Positions 15,001 to 27,460 are shown, counted from the stretch's first letter. The stretch is DNA of 64,000 nucleotides from Zygaena filipendulae (GCA_907165275.2 OU015654.1:6155501-6219500), one strand, 5' to 3'. Notes: generated by a model not told the origin, from the sequence alone. Made by a program: numbers and translations.

Positions 15001-15398
15001 ACTGCACGCTTAAAGCTTTGGAATTAAATATTGCACTAATGTTTTTTCAGTTTAATATCCGATAGACTTTAGAAGTAGTCAATAAAGTATCGATACCAAC
15101 TTTCCTAAACATATTTTTGCACATTTTTTTTGTAGATAAATATTTTAAGTGCACATTCATTTGTAGATAAATTCTATAGAAAGTACTTTTCATCTATTAA
15201 ACATCATTCTGTTAAAAAGTACTATCAAAAAGCCTCGTTGAATCAATTTTTTAATTTCATTAGTATGATCATATTAATAAATGCATAACCATTTACAATT
15301 TACGTTATTAGTCATATTTGGTGCGTTTGATTTTCAGACCCAATATCTCATCAAAAGGCGAGGACGACGGTGCAGAATGCTCTCAGAAAACTAACTGA
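1..15398 (+). CDS. Large Ser/Lys-rich, probably disordered protein, 5' partial, 11 exons visible
   Basis: Exons: 1-128, 332-487, 1081-1275, 3609-3689, 4377-4488, 7639-7739, 8053-8082, 8196-8237, 8825-8907, 11324-14924, 15338-15398 (TGA). All junctions are GT..AG and phases close exactly, giving 1,529 residues; the start lies outside the window. Short early exons encode Pro/Ala-rich stretches with two related motifs, ERIIPIHV and REFIIPIAVEG, then an acidic SGEEDEEDEGFHRLTADNLF segment. The single 3.6-kb exon encodes about 1,200 residues rich in Ser, Lys, Thr and Asn with no globular domain that I can see. Internal repeats include ESKLxRPKSYP twice, Lys-rich KKKI(I/V)KKV blocks, an SRSRSRSRS run and two (D/N)(I/K)(V/L)D(R/K)IR-type basic motifs (DRIRRK, DKIRQRK). 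This is consistent with a cytoskeletal or scaffold protein, but I do not recognise the family and assign no function. The exon structure is well supported; the identity is unknown. Confidence 0.85.
849..1050 (+). repeat. CCCGCGG-family interspersed repeat, subfamily I
   Basis: Carries the family blocks in order: TTTCACCCGCGG, TTCCCGCGGGAATTC, a GTACCCTATGTC-like block, CCTGACAACGTGCATGC, TTTCATGATGAT, AAACAAACAAAC and a TATAATGTTAGTAAGGAT end. It lies about 30 bp before the acceptor at 1081. The same blocks recur more than fifteen times in this window. I recognise the pattern as common in Lepidoptera but do not assign a class. Confidence 0.7.
1640..1835 (-). repeat. CCCGCGG-family repeat, subfamily II, reversed
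   Basis: Reversed copy with the subfamily II blocks: CCGCGGGG, a reversed form of the GGAATTCC core, AGCTGATGTTATAAGGAGTA and a GTCTGTCTGTTCCGGCTAAT end. The same blocks appear on the other strand at 17126-17330. Confidence 0.65.
1855..2893 (-). repeat. CCCGCGG-family repeat split by a tandem MITE insertion
   Basis: The end of one copy (ACTAATATCATAAAGAGG to GATTTTGAAAATTC, 1859-1933) and its other half (TATAGAAAGTCAC to GAAACCGCGGGAAACAGCTAG, 2806-2890) lie on either side of the composite element at 1936-2803. The insertion is therefore younger than the host repeat. Confidence 0.6.
1936..2803. mobile_element. Tandemly duplicated composite element: TIR MITE plus foldback element, two 432-bp units
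   Basis: Each unit starts with a MITE bounded by TTTAATACAGTTGC and its reverse complement (1936-1949/2207-2220; 2368-2381/2641-2654, one mismatch). A foldback segment follows, whose ends GTGCGGAA and TTCCGCAC flank inner arms TTCCGAC/GTCGGAA (2221-2367 and 2655-2803). The two units are 432 bp apart and clearly similar but diverged. The short open frames inside are AT-biased and do not look coding. Confidence 0.75.
3119..3460. repeat. Degenerate CCCGCGG-family fragments in opposite orientations
   Basis: The sequence ACTAATATTATAAAGAGC with ACCGATTTTGAAAATTC (about 3127-3215) is a reversed end fragment. GAAATTCCCGCGGACATT to CCTGACAACGTG (about 3395-3460) is a forward fragment. Both sit in the long intron 1276-3608 and both are diverged. 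Confidence 0.5.
4036..4240 (-). repeat. CCCGCGG-family repeat, reversed
   Basis: Shows CATATTATAAAGCGC, then GGAATTCCCGCGGGAACTCC and TTACCGCGGGTGAAATC, in the reversed order of the family. It is intronic, between the exons ending at 3689 and starting at 4377. Confidence 0.65.
4533..4791 (+). mobile_element. CRE-bearing MITE family, copy 1
   Basis: Runs from TTTTTAGTCCGTCTTGTAGA to AAAGTTGTCAACATCCCC with AGTCCGTC/GACGGACT at its ends. It contains TTGACGTCACT and GTGACGTCC plus a conserved CACCCTAAACTTAAATGCGC block. Copies recur at 32397-32723 (reversed) and 58594-58893, with an end fragment at 7093-7136. Confidence 0.7.
4915..5230 (+). repeat. CCCGCGG-family fragment followed by a second interspersed repeat
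   Basis: Positions 4930-5066 carry TTCCCGAGGAAATACC, ATGCAAAATTTCATGACGAT and AACAAACAAACTCAC. From 5067 a different repeat begins (CCTATATATAAAAATGAATTGC, then CTCGAGAATGGCTGGACCGA), a block frequent in insect repeat DNA. Confidence 0.5.
5569..6709 (+). pseudogene. Decayed two-exon copy of a YqaJ/SWIM-related insect family, nested in an intron
   Basis: Exon 1, 5569-5696, begins at ATG and ends at a GTAAGT donor; exon 2 starts at 6517 after TTTCAG and reaches TAA at 6590-6592. The spliced frame gives 67 residues. Its motifs (VDLLMLGEFLASN, EFRNVKTS, SYGDDAISYVKLK) match, from memory, the N-terminus of a multicopy family in insect genomes whose longer members carry SWIM-like and YqaJ-recombinase-like regions. 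The middle of the protein is absent. A second open piece, 6608-6709 (VTFDEEYVSDFLEGIIKFW...), looks like a C-terminal remnant after a large internal deletion. It lies in the intron 4489-7638 on the same strand as the host gene. Identification rests on recall of the family pattern, so confidence is moderate. Confidence 0.55.
6790..7140. repeat. Probable non-LTR 3' end and a MITE end fragment
   Basis: The segment GACAGCGTGCTACTGGTGAG to ATGGACCAACGTTGAATAAA with TTGACTTTAACTGAGACTTT resembles a retroelement 3' tail. Positions 7093-7136 are a reversed end of the CRE-bearing MITE (GGGATGTTG to AATTAGTCCGTC). Between them is a short hairpin, GGGGTGCTGAAGCACCCC. Confidence 0.4.
8908..11323 (+). other. 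Long intron of the Ser/Lys-rich gene with a GC-rich GGGGC array
   Basis: I see no coding exon here. Most of it is AT-rich. The exception is about 10440-10800, which is CpG-rich and contains six tandem GGGGC units at 10621-10650 within a longer G-rich run. This lies about 500-700 bp before the 3.6-kb exon. It could be an internal promoter or a G-quadruplex-forming repeat; the sequence alone does not decide. Confidence 0.4.
11324..14924 (+). CDS. Exceptional 3.6-kb penultimate exon of the Ser/Lys-rich gene
   Basis: This exon is open for 3,601 bp, from acceptor TTACAG at 11322-11323 to donor AAAG|GTGTGT at 14924. The previous exon leaves one base and this one starts GT, so the first codon is GGT. 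The first 400 bp are GC-rich (Ala/Arg/Leu) and the rest is AT-rich (Lys/Asn/Ser), a sharp change in composition within one exon. Reading past the donor stays open only to 15027, so an unspliced form would end with about 34 different residues. The spliced form ends instead with 20 residues from 15338-15398. Confidence 0.85.
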
Positions 15399-16691
15399 TA
15401 AGAACTATTAAAAATATCTTTCTCAAGAACATAATAATGTGATTTTACTAAGCATTTGTTTGAGATCTTTATGATCACAATTAATTTTATTTGTCAGATG
15501 TAGTAGGCTTTTTTTAATGAGGCTTTCAATAATTTTTTTTATCTAAACAATATAGTTGTCAAATAAAAAACAAAATCATAATTACTTGTCTGTATAGATT
15601 AGGTTCTTGCCAATTATATTATAGTTGCGTAACTTGAGGTTTCATTTTCGTAATCGAATCATCATTTTCATAAGTATTAATTAAGACTGTCTCTAGTGGC
15701 AAATCGTAGTTAGTGCTATCAAATCATATACATACTTAGAGTTCTAGATTGCGACAAAATACACGATTTTCGTAATATGGTTTTTAACATCAAACAGAAA
15801 CGAATGGCTGACTTTTGGGCGCCTAAAACATTTTTTGCTCTCAAACTTTTTTATCCTTAGGTGTGTCAGTAAATTCTAATTTTTGAAAAGCAAAAACTCA
15901 TTTTTTTTGTAACTTGTATTGTTATAATGATAATTATGTTTATGATATAGTTAATTATATTACTTGTGCCTTTGTGAAACAAAAATGACTGGATTTGATA
16001 GAATTCATTTTAATAAAAAATAAAAACATGAGTGACACCTTATTCAAGTATGTATGCACAAATACATTTTACTCATCGTCAGTATAATTTAAGTTTAATT
16101 ATATTCATAGCTTTTTATCTATTTACAGTTTAGTGTGACCTTACGTCAATTTTCAGTTGGTGTGTATCGTAGTACTAAATCGTTTTAGTATTGAACACAT
16201 AGTCGAATCGCAACAGATATAATCGAATAGAATGGTGCTTAGATAATGATTTTGTTAAGTGAAAATTGTATTTATAGATTTTAATATAATATGTATTTTT
16301 TATTTAAACTTAATAATGATAATGTAGCAATAGTTTTGCGTTTCTATAGGGAACTATATCGTGTGTTGCCATTTTCAATTGCAAATAATATGGAGGTTTT
16401 GAATTAAATCTATTTCAATTAATGACCTCAAGAGAGCAATAATTTACTTATTGATGATTAATTAGTTATTCTTATTTAATATTATTTAATTATTATCATC
16501 ATATCAACTTAATTTATTAATTTCATGAGATAGGAGTCATCCGTTTGTGTGGTAATATTTTTTGTATTTCTTAGTTTTTATGACATAATATGAAATATCA
16601 ATAATTGATTTTATGACGAATAATAAAACTTTTGATCACACATACGTTTTGTATTGAATGTGAATAAACAATATATAGTTGAAATTTGCTT
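15399..16691 (+). other. 3' UTR of the Ser/Lys-rich gene with candidate poly(A) signals
   Basis: AT-rich sequence after TGA at 15396-15398 with no further coding signal. AATAAA occurs at 16622-16627 and 16663-16668. The second lies about 25 bp from the opposite-strand poly(A) signal of DPP3. Earlier A-rich signals (around 16013-16025) could serve shorter forms. Confidence 0.5.
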
Positions 16692-16697
16692 TTTATT
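16692..16697 (-). terminator. Poly(A) signal of DPP3
   Basis: TTTATT on + reads AATAAA on -. It lies 160 bp past the DPP3 stop codon and is the first such hexamer seen downstream of it. Confidence 0.55.
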
Positions 16698-16857
16698 TTG
16701 GCATGCTTTCCGCACTGTCCGGGACCGTCCTTATATAGTAATAGAAACAACATATAATATTGTTATTAGTACTTTATAATTATGTATAATGCGACGCTTA
16801 CAAAACACAACTCGATATCGATTGATACAGTGGCGCTGCGCGCTGCCTGCCTAGGCG

Positions 16858-19800
16858 CTAGGCGGCGGCGAGGGGCTGCAGCTCGGCGAAGTATTTGTTG
16901 TCGGCCTCCGCCAGCTGTTCGAGCAGGTCGTCCACGTGCGGCTGCGGGAAGCGCTCCACCCAGGACGCGACCATACCTTCCGCGGTGGCCGGATATCGCG
17001 TCAGCTCCGCGCTATCATCTGACAACGAGAACGAGTCAACCTTTAAGCTTGCCAGTTAGACGAACCGGGGCAGCAGCCGTTTTAAAAAAACAAAAACTTT
17101 AGAACGCAAATATATATATAATTAGCTATGCCCCGCGATTTCACCCGCGTGAGTACCTACGGAATTCCCGCAGGATTTTTTTTTTACAAAATAAAAGTAG
17201 CCTAAATTACTCCTTATAACATCAGCTGTCTCAGAGCCGTTTCAGCCGTTTCAGAGATTAGCCGGAACAAACAGACAGACAAAGATTAAAAAAAATATTA
17301 TTTTATGTAAGTACCGTATATACTTTCATATGCATTTAGTGAAAAGCTGTAAACTTCAATTTATTTAAATGTATAGATTTATACAAGCGTTCCCCCACGA
17401 TTTCATCAATCTGAGTCAATTTTTAATTTACCTTTGTATTTTTTGTATCAAGATGAAAACAATTTTGGGATACTGTAGCTTCCAATTAGTGAAAGAATTT
17501 TTTAATTCGGTTCAGTAGCTCTAGAAAGTTCCGTTACCCTTGTTATTTAAAGTTTACCTATTTATAATATTAGTGTAGATTTGGAAAAAGTAACAAGAGT
17601 AGGTATAGTAGAAAGCAGAGGGCGAAACCGTATTGAGTGGTCACACCCATGCGCCATGATCTATGGCTGTAAAAGCGCAACCAGGCGCTTCGGCGGTTTT
17701 ATGTCTTATTTTTATCCTCTGGCTAGGGATATAACAGAGCGCATCTAAAAGTAAAAGATAAAAAAATATTAGTTATTGAAATCTTGCCCACTCGGATGAG
17801 TCTTCTATAAAAAAATCACGACATGAACAATCTCGTACGATCGACTGCAATCTATATTGCTATTAGCCGTCCCAAATTGTGTTTATTCTGTGATATCGGT
17901 TATATTTGAATGCGTATGCGAGCTCGTAACATACGAGCTTATGTAAATGCCCTTGGACATTATTTTGCGTTTGCTTGCAATAATTGCGATTCCATATGAC
18001 GCAACATTTAATGCACACTATTCATTATTTAGACACTTTTGTAATTGTTTCGTTTTTTATAGTAAATTTAAAATGCGAACGGTATCGTTGACGCCACTTT
18101 TCGAGCTATAGACGTCTTGAACGTAAAAGGCGTTTAGAGCATCGATTCGTAAAAAATATGTTCAAAACGGCGGTTTTGCCACAAGGGCGGTGTACCCCTT
18201 ACTTATGTGCTTGGTGTTCGGCTGCACGAATATATTCCTGGGCTGCTTGTGCAGCACGACGATGTCGCGCCAGCGCGCCCACGGCCCGTCCAGCCGGCTG
18301 AGGCGCTCGAACAGCTGCTCCGCGCCCGCCACGTCGCCTGTCGCCTTCAGCGTCTGCAGCTTCACTAGGAAATCACCTGCGCGCCCCAAACATCACGTGA
18401 TAACAATGGCCATACGTGGACATACTACTTGTCTAAACTCCAACTAGGAACATCACTCTATACCTACTATACATATAGTGACTTACAAGAACTTTAGAAA
18501 TTAGTTGAAAATTAAATGAAATAATTTGCAATCTGAGTTTAAAAATAGTACCTAATAAATTCGACCGTGAGCGTTTGCTTGCCCGACTTTGACGCGAGGG
18601 AACAGATCAACGTGGTTTTTGGCACTGAAGCTCGGGAAGAGGGTGAAACCGCTGGCAACAGCTAGTTAAACACTTTTTTTTACTCACTGTTATACAGTTA
18701 CAGGTATTGCCGCTAGCGCGCTTAATTTTGCAGGGAAATAATGGAACCATCGCTCTATGTGTTTATCTCTTTGGCTTACCGATACGTGGTGGTGGAGCGT
18801 GGGGAGGCACGTTAGTGGGGGGTGGTGGCTTTACCTTTTTTATGTCATAGGGGGCAAACGGGCAGGTGGTACGGTACACCTGATGGTAAGTGGTTACCGC
18901 CACCCATGAACTTCTGAAACAACAGAAGGCATGCAGGTGTGTTGCCGACCTGGAATGGGGATGGGAACTGGCTTTCAAGTGGGGCTGCCGGAACATACCG
19001 TTAGGTGCTTGGCGACAGATTTACAGCTTGAAGGTGGTAGCTAGCCAGCCGGGCACTAGAAAGTGCCCTACCACCATGCAATGCATGCAAACTTTCCTTA
19101 CCTAGCAATAAGTATTATTGGTGTAAAGCTAGGGGGCTGGCTAATCGACTCACCGATGATCTTCTTGCCGCGCGTGGCGACGTGCTCCCTGGCGAGCGAG
19201 AGCCGCAGGTCGCGGCCGGGCTCCGTCTCCTCCACCGTCAGCATGCCCTCGCCCTCCACCTCCAGCAGCCGCATCAGCACGAAGCGGGCGCGCGCGTGCG
19301 CCTGCCGCGTCCGCACCACACATTGTTATACCGACGATGTGCCGACACCAGGCAGTTGGCGTAGTAGCAGCTCGGTGACAAATGAACTGATTCAAGTACT
19401 TGTGCCCACAAGTAAAGACGTGTGTGAAGTACGTACACGTGTTGTGCGCGTGTGCGTATCGTAAGGTTGACAGCGAACTGTCGGCTATTAGTGAAACTTT
19501 CCTCGGAATTTACCAAAGTCATTTTCGCGGGGTATAAATCTTTATTCTTTGTTAGTAGTATTAAGTTAGGAATGATTTACGCTACACCGTGCTATATCTG
19601 AGTCGAGCCCTAAACGAAGACTTGTATAGACGTAATAATTTCCTCTACTAAAGAGAAAAGATTTGAGTGTTTGTGTTTGCCTATTTGTTTGTAATCGATA
19701 AACTCAAAACAACATAAACGACAACAACATAAAATTTTGACTTATCGGAAGCTACAGTATTCCTGAGTAACGTAGGGCACTTTTTATCCCGGAATACCCA

Positions 19801-22800
19801 TTAAAGCTTCGAAATAAACTCGGGTGAAACCGTAAAGGATTGGCTAGTTATTTATATGGAGATTGGATATGGATCTATGTGTTAGTGTTGTATTATCCTT
19901 ATATAGTATATAGCTAGATATTACGTTGTGCACCCAGCAGCCGCTTTTATTTTTTCTTTACAGCTCTCTATCACCTTAAGGTTGCCTTGAAAAGATTGCC
20001 TCTAGCAATAAGGCCGCCTTTTGCTCCGTATTTACTTTTATCTGTCTTAGTTTTTATTTTCTCTTCTGGGGCAATAAAGCATATTTGATTTGATTTGATT
20101 GATTTGATTTGAGATTAAGCACAACATGCCCAATGCCCGTGCGCGGTCGGACGCCGATTACCGTCGACTGTAGAGTATATCAAACGGATTATTCATATTC
20201 TTTGTTCCCATACAACAATTTAATTCGCGTTCGTGGTGTGGCTCGTACACGCCGCAGTGAATCATGAATCGTCACTAAATGGTGTACGGCTCCGCCAGGT
20301 GTCGCGGGATCGATACCCGCATCAAGGTAAATTTGCTTTCACTCTGACTTTGGACGTTTAGCTATCGGTCATGCAACATAATTAAAAATTACTCGTAACT
20401 CATACATTATTATATAATTACTCAGTGACGATACATTACAGTATGTAGTTTGGCATGCTTTACAAAGTTGAAATCTTGCGCAAGGCCTCCTTTAAATATA
20501 GGCACGCCCTATGAAAGGTAATTCAATCCCTAAGAGGGTAAAGATAGAACGTTAATACAAAACTCAGAGAGAAGACGGCAGCTGGACTCACCCCAAACTA
20601 CCGTAGCAGCAACTCTTTCAATACGCGAAAAGGGGCTACGTACCTGAAGCCAAGTTTTGGTTGAGGGCTGGTACATCTCGGTGGCTTTGGCGGCTCCGTT
20701 CCAGAACAAACTGAGCCAGTTCACGTACAACACGTCCTGGGCTTCCTGACCCTCGTAGCCGAAGATTCTAAGAAGCAAAGCGTTAATGTGTGATTTATGA
20801 GACTACATGCAAATTGAAGTTCTTAAGAATGAAAAGCAATTATTTGGTCGACGTGCAACTTCATAGTCGACATCGTCGCCCAGTTTCACTGGGCAAAATA
20901 TTAAACATTTATAAATATACACGTTATAGTGAAACATGAATAAGCGGTACAAGTAAGCGGTGAGAATAAATGAAAAAAAAAAGGCTAAGTGCGTGTCGGC
21001 CCAAGCACGGTAAGTGGAGAAAAACGTTCACCGTTAAAATTCAAAAGTAGTTCGCGTAATTAAAAAGTTCGAGGATGTGGATACGACAGTTTTTACCGCG
21101 ATAAAATCTTATAACTCAAGATCTATAGACTCAAATAAAAAGTTTGAAACATCATCATCGTCAAGCCCGTTCTTATAATTTCGTAATTTTTTTGGGTATG
21201 AACTAATTATTACATAATAATGATTGTAAGGAAAATAAAAAAAATTGGCAGCTCACTTCAGTATCTCGGGGTCCAAGGACAGGTAGAGCCCGACGGCCTC
21301 GGCGCGGCACTCCTCGAACGCGGAGCCGAGCGTCGTGAACTTACTGTCGTACGTCTCGCCGTCCGTGTACCACGACTCTATTAGCTTGCCTGCACGAAAC
21401 ATCGAGTGCATGCACAAGTCAAGATTATTCTGAATAAATGTTTTAATTTAATTTATTTATGCAGAATACTTGCCTTATCTAATTTATTAGTCTTGTTTTA
21501 TGAAATAAAGAACAATCAGTTTTTCCTTCGAATTATTATGAACATTAAAAAAATGCCAAATCGGTGTACAGATTCCTTCTTCAATCAATGATGCGTTTAC
21601 CAATGAAAGCATTTAATTTTCATTTAAATAGACAAAATAACAACATAAATGCGTATAGCATCTGTTTGTTTTTGGCAATGACTAATAAGGTAAAACTTAG
21701 GGATGTCAATTTTAACAATAGCATTAATAAATAGGATAAAATTAGGTACCTACGATTATTGTTTTTTTAATGATCAAAATTTAATTTAAACGCATTCGAC
21801 ATATATAGAGATGAATGAAACTGGCATAATATAACAACCTCAGAAGAATGATTGTTCTGAGATAACAACCCTATATGCCAAGTTGACAATCGTTAATCGT
21901 TATCTAGTTAAATGTCAATTAACATTAATCTATTAAACTTGTCTGATTGCGGCAGTTTTGTTTTAAAAATCTATACTTAACTAAGTAATCATTAATGTCG
22001 ACTCTGAGTGCGGCGGTAAGGAACACATTTTAATGTCACGTGGTCAAGCAAAATTGGCTGACTGACAGAGTTGCGTTCCGTGGGTTCGCTCGAGTACACT
22101 CGAGCGCGCTCTCTATTCGTTGCGTGGCTTAGTGAAATTTTACTCTGATAGCTGTCAGAGCGTAGTTTCACCCGTTTCACTCAGAGTGCAGCAACCAAAC
22201 AACCATCTCTGAAGAAAGTAAATTTTCACTCTGATAGCTATGTAACGTTTAAGAAGTGTCGAAGTTTACGCCAAAAACCGAATTCGCCGAAAAAATAAAT
22301 CAATCAGAGTCGGACAAACAAAGGGGTGTCGTTGTCACAAAAAGTTTATAATTGGATGTAAGACAGCCTTCTTCGCAAAATGAGTTGAGAGAAAACGAAT
22401 GGCGCCTGAAACTTCAAATATTTTGAGGTTATAAAAACAACTCGATCGTTCCGTGGCTTGGTTGCAACTCAAACGAGTTAAGTTTGAACGGAACAACTAC
22501 ACCCAAAGCCACGAAACGCAATCCTATCCTGGACGATTTTTCGTGATCACGTGACATGACGATGTTTTCCTTAGTTTTCTATAACGGTTCAACTTAGCTA
22601 AGGGGATTGGGGTTGCTGAAATTTGAACTTTTTGAAAATTGTATCACACGAGTGTTTGAAATCATACCAGTGAGCGGATTCTTGACCTTCTCCCTGTCGA
22701 AGTTGAATGTGCCGTCAGCGTTCTGGCGCAACAGCTTGCCGCTGCCGTGGCCCAGCAGCTCGTGTAGACCGACTTGCACCTGCCATGTTATCAATTTAGC

Positions 22801-25247
22801 TGTACGATAGCAGAACAGTCACTAAATTAAAAGTCTTTGGATAAAATGTCGAATTAAAGTGTTTTGGAGTTGGACGAAACCGCATGTCGAATGCACGAGT
22901 GATTTCGAACGATTATAAACGTTTTTTCAACGACCTACCGTTCAAAATCTTAATCAATGTGCTTAGGGCTGTTTGTTCTAGAAATTAGCTGCCTTTATTT
23001 GCAAAACGTTACCTCAAAAGCGGCTACTCTATATTTCTCAAGCAGTTGCTTGTCGGCATCGGACAGGAAAGGAATGACGGACTCTTTGTAGGCGGCCGGG
23101 ATGACGTTGCCCAGAGACACGTTCTTGAAGCCCTCGTTTTGACGGATCTCATCGTCTGGTATAAGGAATTAAGAAATTAGACAAAAGTGGAGCAAAATGG
23201 ACAATGATGATGTAATATCTATTTGAAATACTATATTAATAGAACTGTAATTTACTGGCTTCCTCATTTATAAGCTCTAAGCCCAAAAAGTCCATTTCTG
23301 CATGGAAACTTATTTTACAAACATGTAGACAGTACAGGTCCTGTCCGACCAGACCAATAGTAAATAGTATGTTCAATACTATCCGAAGTATTTAAAAGGT
23401 GAAGTGGTAAGCAATAATGAGTGCTACTGTTTATCTCTCAATTGGATTACAACTTACAATTAGGGATATTGATGCCAGCGGGGATGCCACTTCCAGAGAA
23501 AGTGAGCACGTCTAAACTGGTGAAGTCTGGCCTGAGGAAGCTGTCTTTCTCTAGATCCTCGCCCCAGGGCAGCAACTTGATGAACCGCTCAGCGCCGTTG
23601 ACGAGCTCGCCGAACTTCTTGGACATCTCTTTATTCACCATCGCCACGAATCCCTCGAACTCCCCGCGCTGCCCGCTCGGATCACGGTATGTTTCTATGA
23701 AACCCTGGTAACTGAAAAATATGGTAACGCTAAAATTAAAGCTAAAGAATTCATTTTTAACGTTTTTATGGTATTTTTAGATTATTTATAATTTTGATAT
23801 ATTTTAACCCTAACGGGTGAACGGGAAATCACCGAAAACTTAAAAGAGATTCGTCACGCGTTGTCACATACGTTTCGATAATTGGTCCTTTATCCTTGAT
23901 CCAGTATCTGCTCCCCTCTTTATGCTCATTCAAATCGCCCTCTTTGAAGCTGTTAATGTAATGCCTAAGCATGTTCCTCTCGTTGTCGTTGGCGGCGTAT
24001 TGCACAGCCTTGTTCAGATTTTCGTTGACCAATTTCAATAAAGGCGAATAATCACCGCGCGTCACTTGGAAATAGGCGTTTTTGTATTGCTCTTTTTCCA
24101 TTGTCAGCGGGGGTTTTGGCGAAGTCTCTTCACTTGCCAAGTGAATCGTGTATAGAGGCACTAAAATCAACAATTAAAAACAATCAGCAGTGGAGAACGA
24201 CTCATATCAGAACCGATCTCGCTTTTTTTTCACCCGCGTTAATTTCAGTGTTTCCGCGGGAATTCCGAAATAAAAAGTACCCTATGTCCATTACTGTACC
24301 CCTCACAACGTGTATGAATTCAATTCTGCTTTACTTATAAAGGATATATTTGCTGCGTTTGTAAATTAGAAATTACTTGGAGTTTAGTTTGCCTGAGAAT
24401 GTGTGGACATGATACTCACTCCCATCCTCTTCAAGTGTTTTGAAGGTACGACAAATGTATGCTTCAATACGTTTCGTTTTCAACCATTCATTGACCAAAT
24501 CGGAATCATCTTTGGTACAGTTACTGGAAAAGTATGTAGTTATACCCTGCAGATAATAATAATCTTATGACAAACAATGTAAGTATTAATATATTTACTG
24601 TTATTTGTTAATTTGGTATCAAACCTTATTAGCTAAACCAAGGCTGGTCAATCTAGATGCAATACTGTAGATAGGATTTTGCGTGTTCTGCCACAACTTA
24701 GTTATATGTGTATTATCGTTCAGGTATGCCTTTGAAGACTTCACAATGAGCTCAAACGACGATTTGGATAGGTTCGGAATGAATTTAGTATCACCGAATC
24801 CTTTGTAATTGCCACTGTTCGCAAATATGCCGCCCGCATACACAAGGAATGCCTGGAACGGAAACCACAATAGAAATTATGATAAATCTATGATAATAAA
24901 TAGCATACATTATGTGTTTAATCAATAACAATAATAAATAATTATATGTAGGTATTATGCCTATCGCAGTATGGTTTCGTATCAACCACAAACTAAATAA
25001 TTTATTAAATAAATAACTTTTGGTTGAAACTATTTAAAATAAAAATGTGGCAAATAACGTTATGTTTTAGAAATCGATGCTTAACTGGGTGATCATTAGG
25101 GTCGACTCTGAGTGCGGCGGTAAGTATAATTTTATAATTAAACCTATATTATACCTATTTACGCATAACTACGGATACGTCGGTGCACAGAAAAACCTAA
25201 AAAGGTTTATGTAGCACCGTCAAGTTATTATAATGTTTATAAATTAG

Positions 25248-25290
<43 letters not shown>

Positions 25291-27460
25291 GTAAGTATGT
25301 ACGTGAAAAGCTACGCCTAATTTTTACATTAGTAATTTATTGTTACCAAATAAACAGATAGGCAGATAGATTACGACGAGCGTATATCTTTAACCACATA
25401 CGCCACATTTTACTACCAACAATTCTATTTCACGAGTCCATGAAGTATAGAAACACCGAGCCCGCGAGCTTTCAAAAACGCTGCATTAAAACATCATAAA
25501 AGTGAAACATAAACGTTTACTGCACAAATTTTACGAGCACGCTACCTGTCGATCGGTTTTAACGATAAATAAAAATTTATGGTCAGACATAGGACGGAAT
25601 CGCAGTGGCCGGCTTAGGTGAGAAGAGAAGCCATAACCGGTGGTAATGAAGTGTTCCTATCTACAGCGATAACTCCGCTAATTACTCGCCACAGACCACA
25701 TCGGACGCGTTGAATATTTCGCTGGTCATAGACATAAAATTCTTCCTTTTATCTAATCAACCAATTTAAAGGTCAGCCGAGCACACCTTTTTGCAATGTT
25801 TGTGTCACCACATCAGATTGGTGACAGCAAAATAATAATATAAAGAGTAATCCCTACATTATTATTACTTCAGTATTTTAATAGAAGAACATAACAGCAT
25901 GGAATATTTTATTATTTTTTGTTTGTTTTGTTTTATTATTTTCTTAGAATCAATTTGTTTTAAGTATTTTATTATTTTCTAATTTCACCCGCAGAAATTT
26001 CAGAGTTTCCACAAGAATTCCAGGGTAAAAAGTACCCTGTGTCCTTCTCTGTACCCCTGACAATGTGCATGCAAAATTTCATGATGATTGTTTGAGCTGT
26101 TAAGGTGTGAAAGCGTAACAAACAAACTCACTTTCGCAATTATAAAATTAGTAAGGATTAGCAATATTAGCACAATCCTACCCTATGACGGTGTGTAACA
26201 GTAAGAGAATTGCTAGGGTGCCACATCATATTCCGATTATTATTGGCTGAATGGCAATTAACTATTAGGTACTGTATTACCAAAGCACTGTTTCTTTTAA
26301 GTTACTAATGAGAATTAAGAACAAAGAACTCTTACAATAATATAAGTATACCTTATTAGTTATTTATTACCATAAAATCATCTTCAGTAACTCCAGCCTT
26401 CAGAGCAGAATGCTTAAGATTCTCCAATGGCTCACCAAGGAATATCCGGTGCAGCAATGAGAAAATCTTAGGTGACTCTGGACTTGTCTGAACAAGAACA
26501 ATGAGTCCACCATTCCAAGCTGCCTGTAATAGACAGAAGTAATAATTTAAAATGAATGAATGTAGGAATTATTGTTGTTCTCACTGTTGTTTTTACAGAC
26601 ATAAAACACTCTGAGTTAGTTTTAAGTTACAAAAAATAATTGCCTCTTTTGTAAGCCACAATGTCCAGTGTACTGAACACTATGAACAATTGACATTGCA
26701 ATAGGTGTTTGGTAGAATTGAACATCTGGTATTAAACATCTGTTATTACTGAACATCTGTTATTAACAATGTCTAGACAACTATTTTAATACAATCACTA
26801 CAAAAGTTTACTGTCCATCTTATTACATGAAAAACACTTTTAACATTTGACTTTTTGTTCCAAGATAAAATCTACATATTTCTAGTCAAGGAAACTGATA
26901 ATTAAGAACTGTTAAAGTTGTTTTTTAATGATTTTTGGTCCAAAAATATTCCATAAAAAATGTTAAAATATAAAATTTGTTGTTAACACTAATATCTACT
27001 AAAGCAGCTAAATTAAATACAGTTATGATGTTTTTTATTTAAAAAAATTATTTGGGTATTTACATAATATAACAATATAATAACTAAATATAGGTGCAAA
27101 TATGTTTAAACATCATGGCACAATTTTTAGGTCACTGGATCATAATTCAACGATTTTAAAAACTGTCTTGGATTGAAATGTTAACATATCCATGTTATTC
27201 AATCAAGTTATTTGGCCTTACAAGGATATGATAAGTTAACTGAAACCATCAATAATTAGAATAGTATAATTATTTATACCAACTACTAACTATACCTGAC
27301 TCAAGTAGTGAGCATACAGTTTTTCTTGATTTGATAAGTTATTAAAAGCTTGAGAGCTATCTAATTCCACGAATCTTTGATTGTTTGGTAGTAGAAAATT
27401 TGACTTGTCCTCTGCCATAGCTGAAAAAAATATTTTAACATGAGAAAAATACCTAAAAAA

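Noticed and set aside
19063..19464. 133-codon + strand frame
   Set aside because: Runs antisense across a DPP3 exon and a repeat; the - strand exon explains the openness.
20280..20345. Possible tRNA gene (B-box-like sequence)
   Set aside because: No cloverleaf or anticodon arm; fits a tRNA-derived SINE fragment better.
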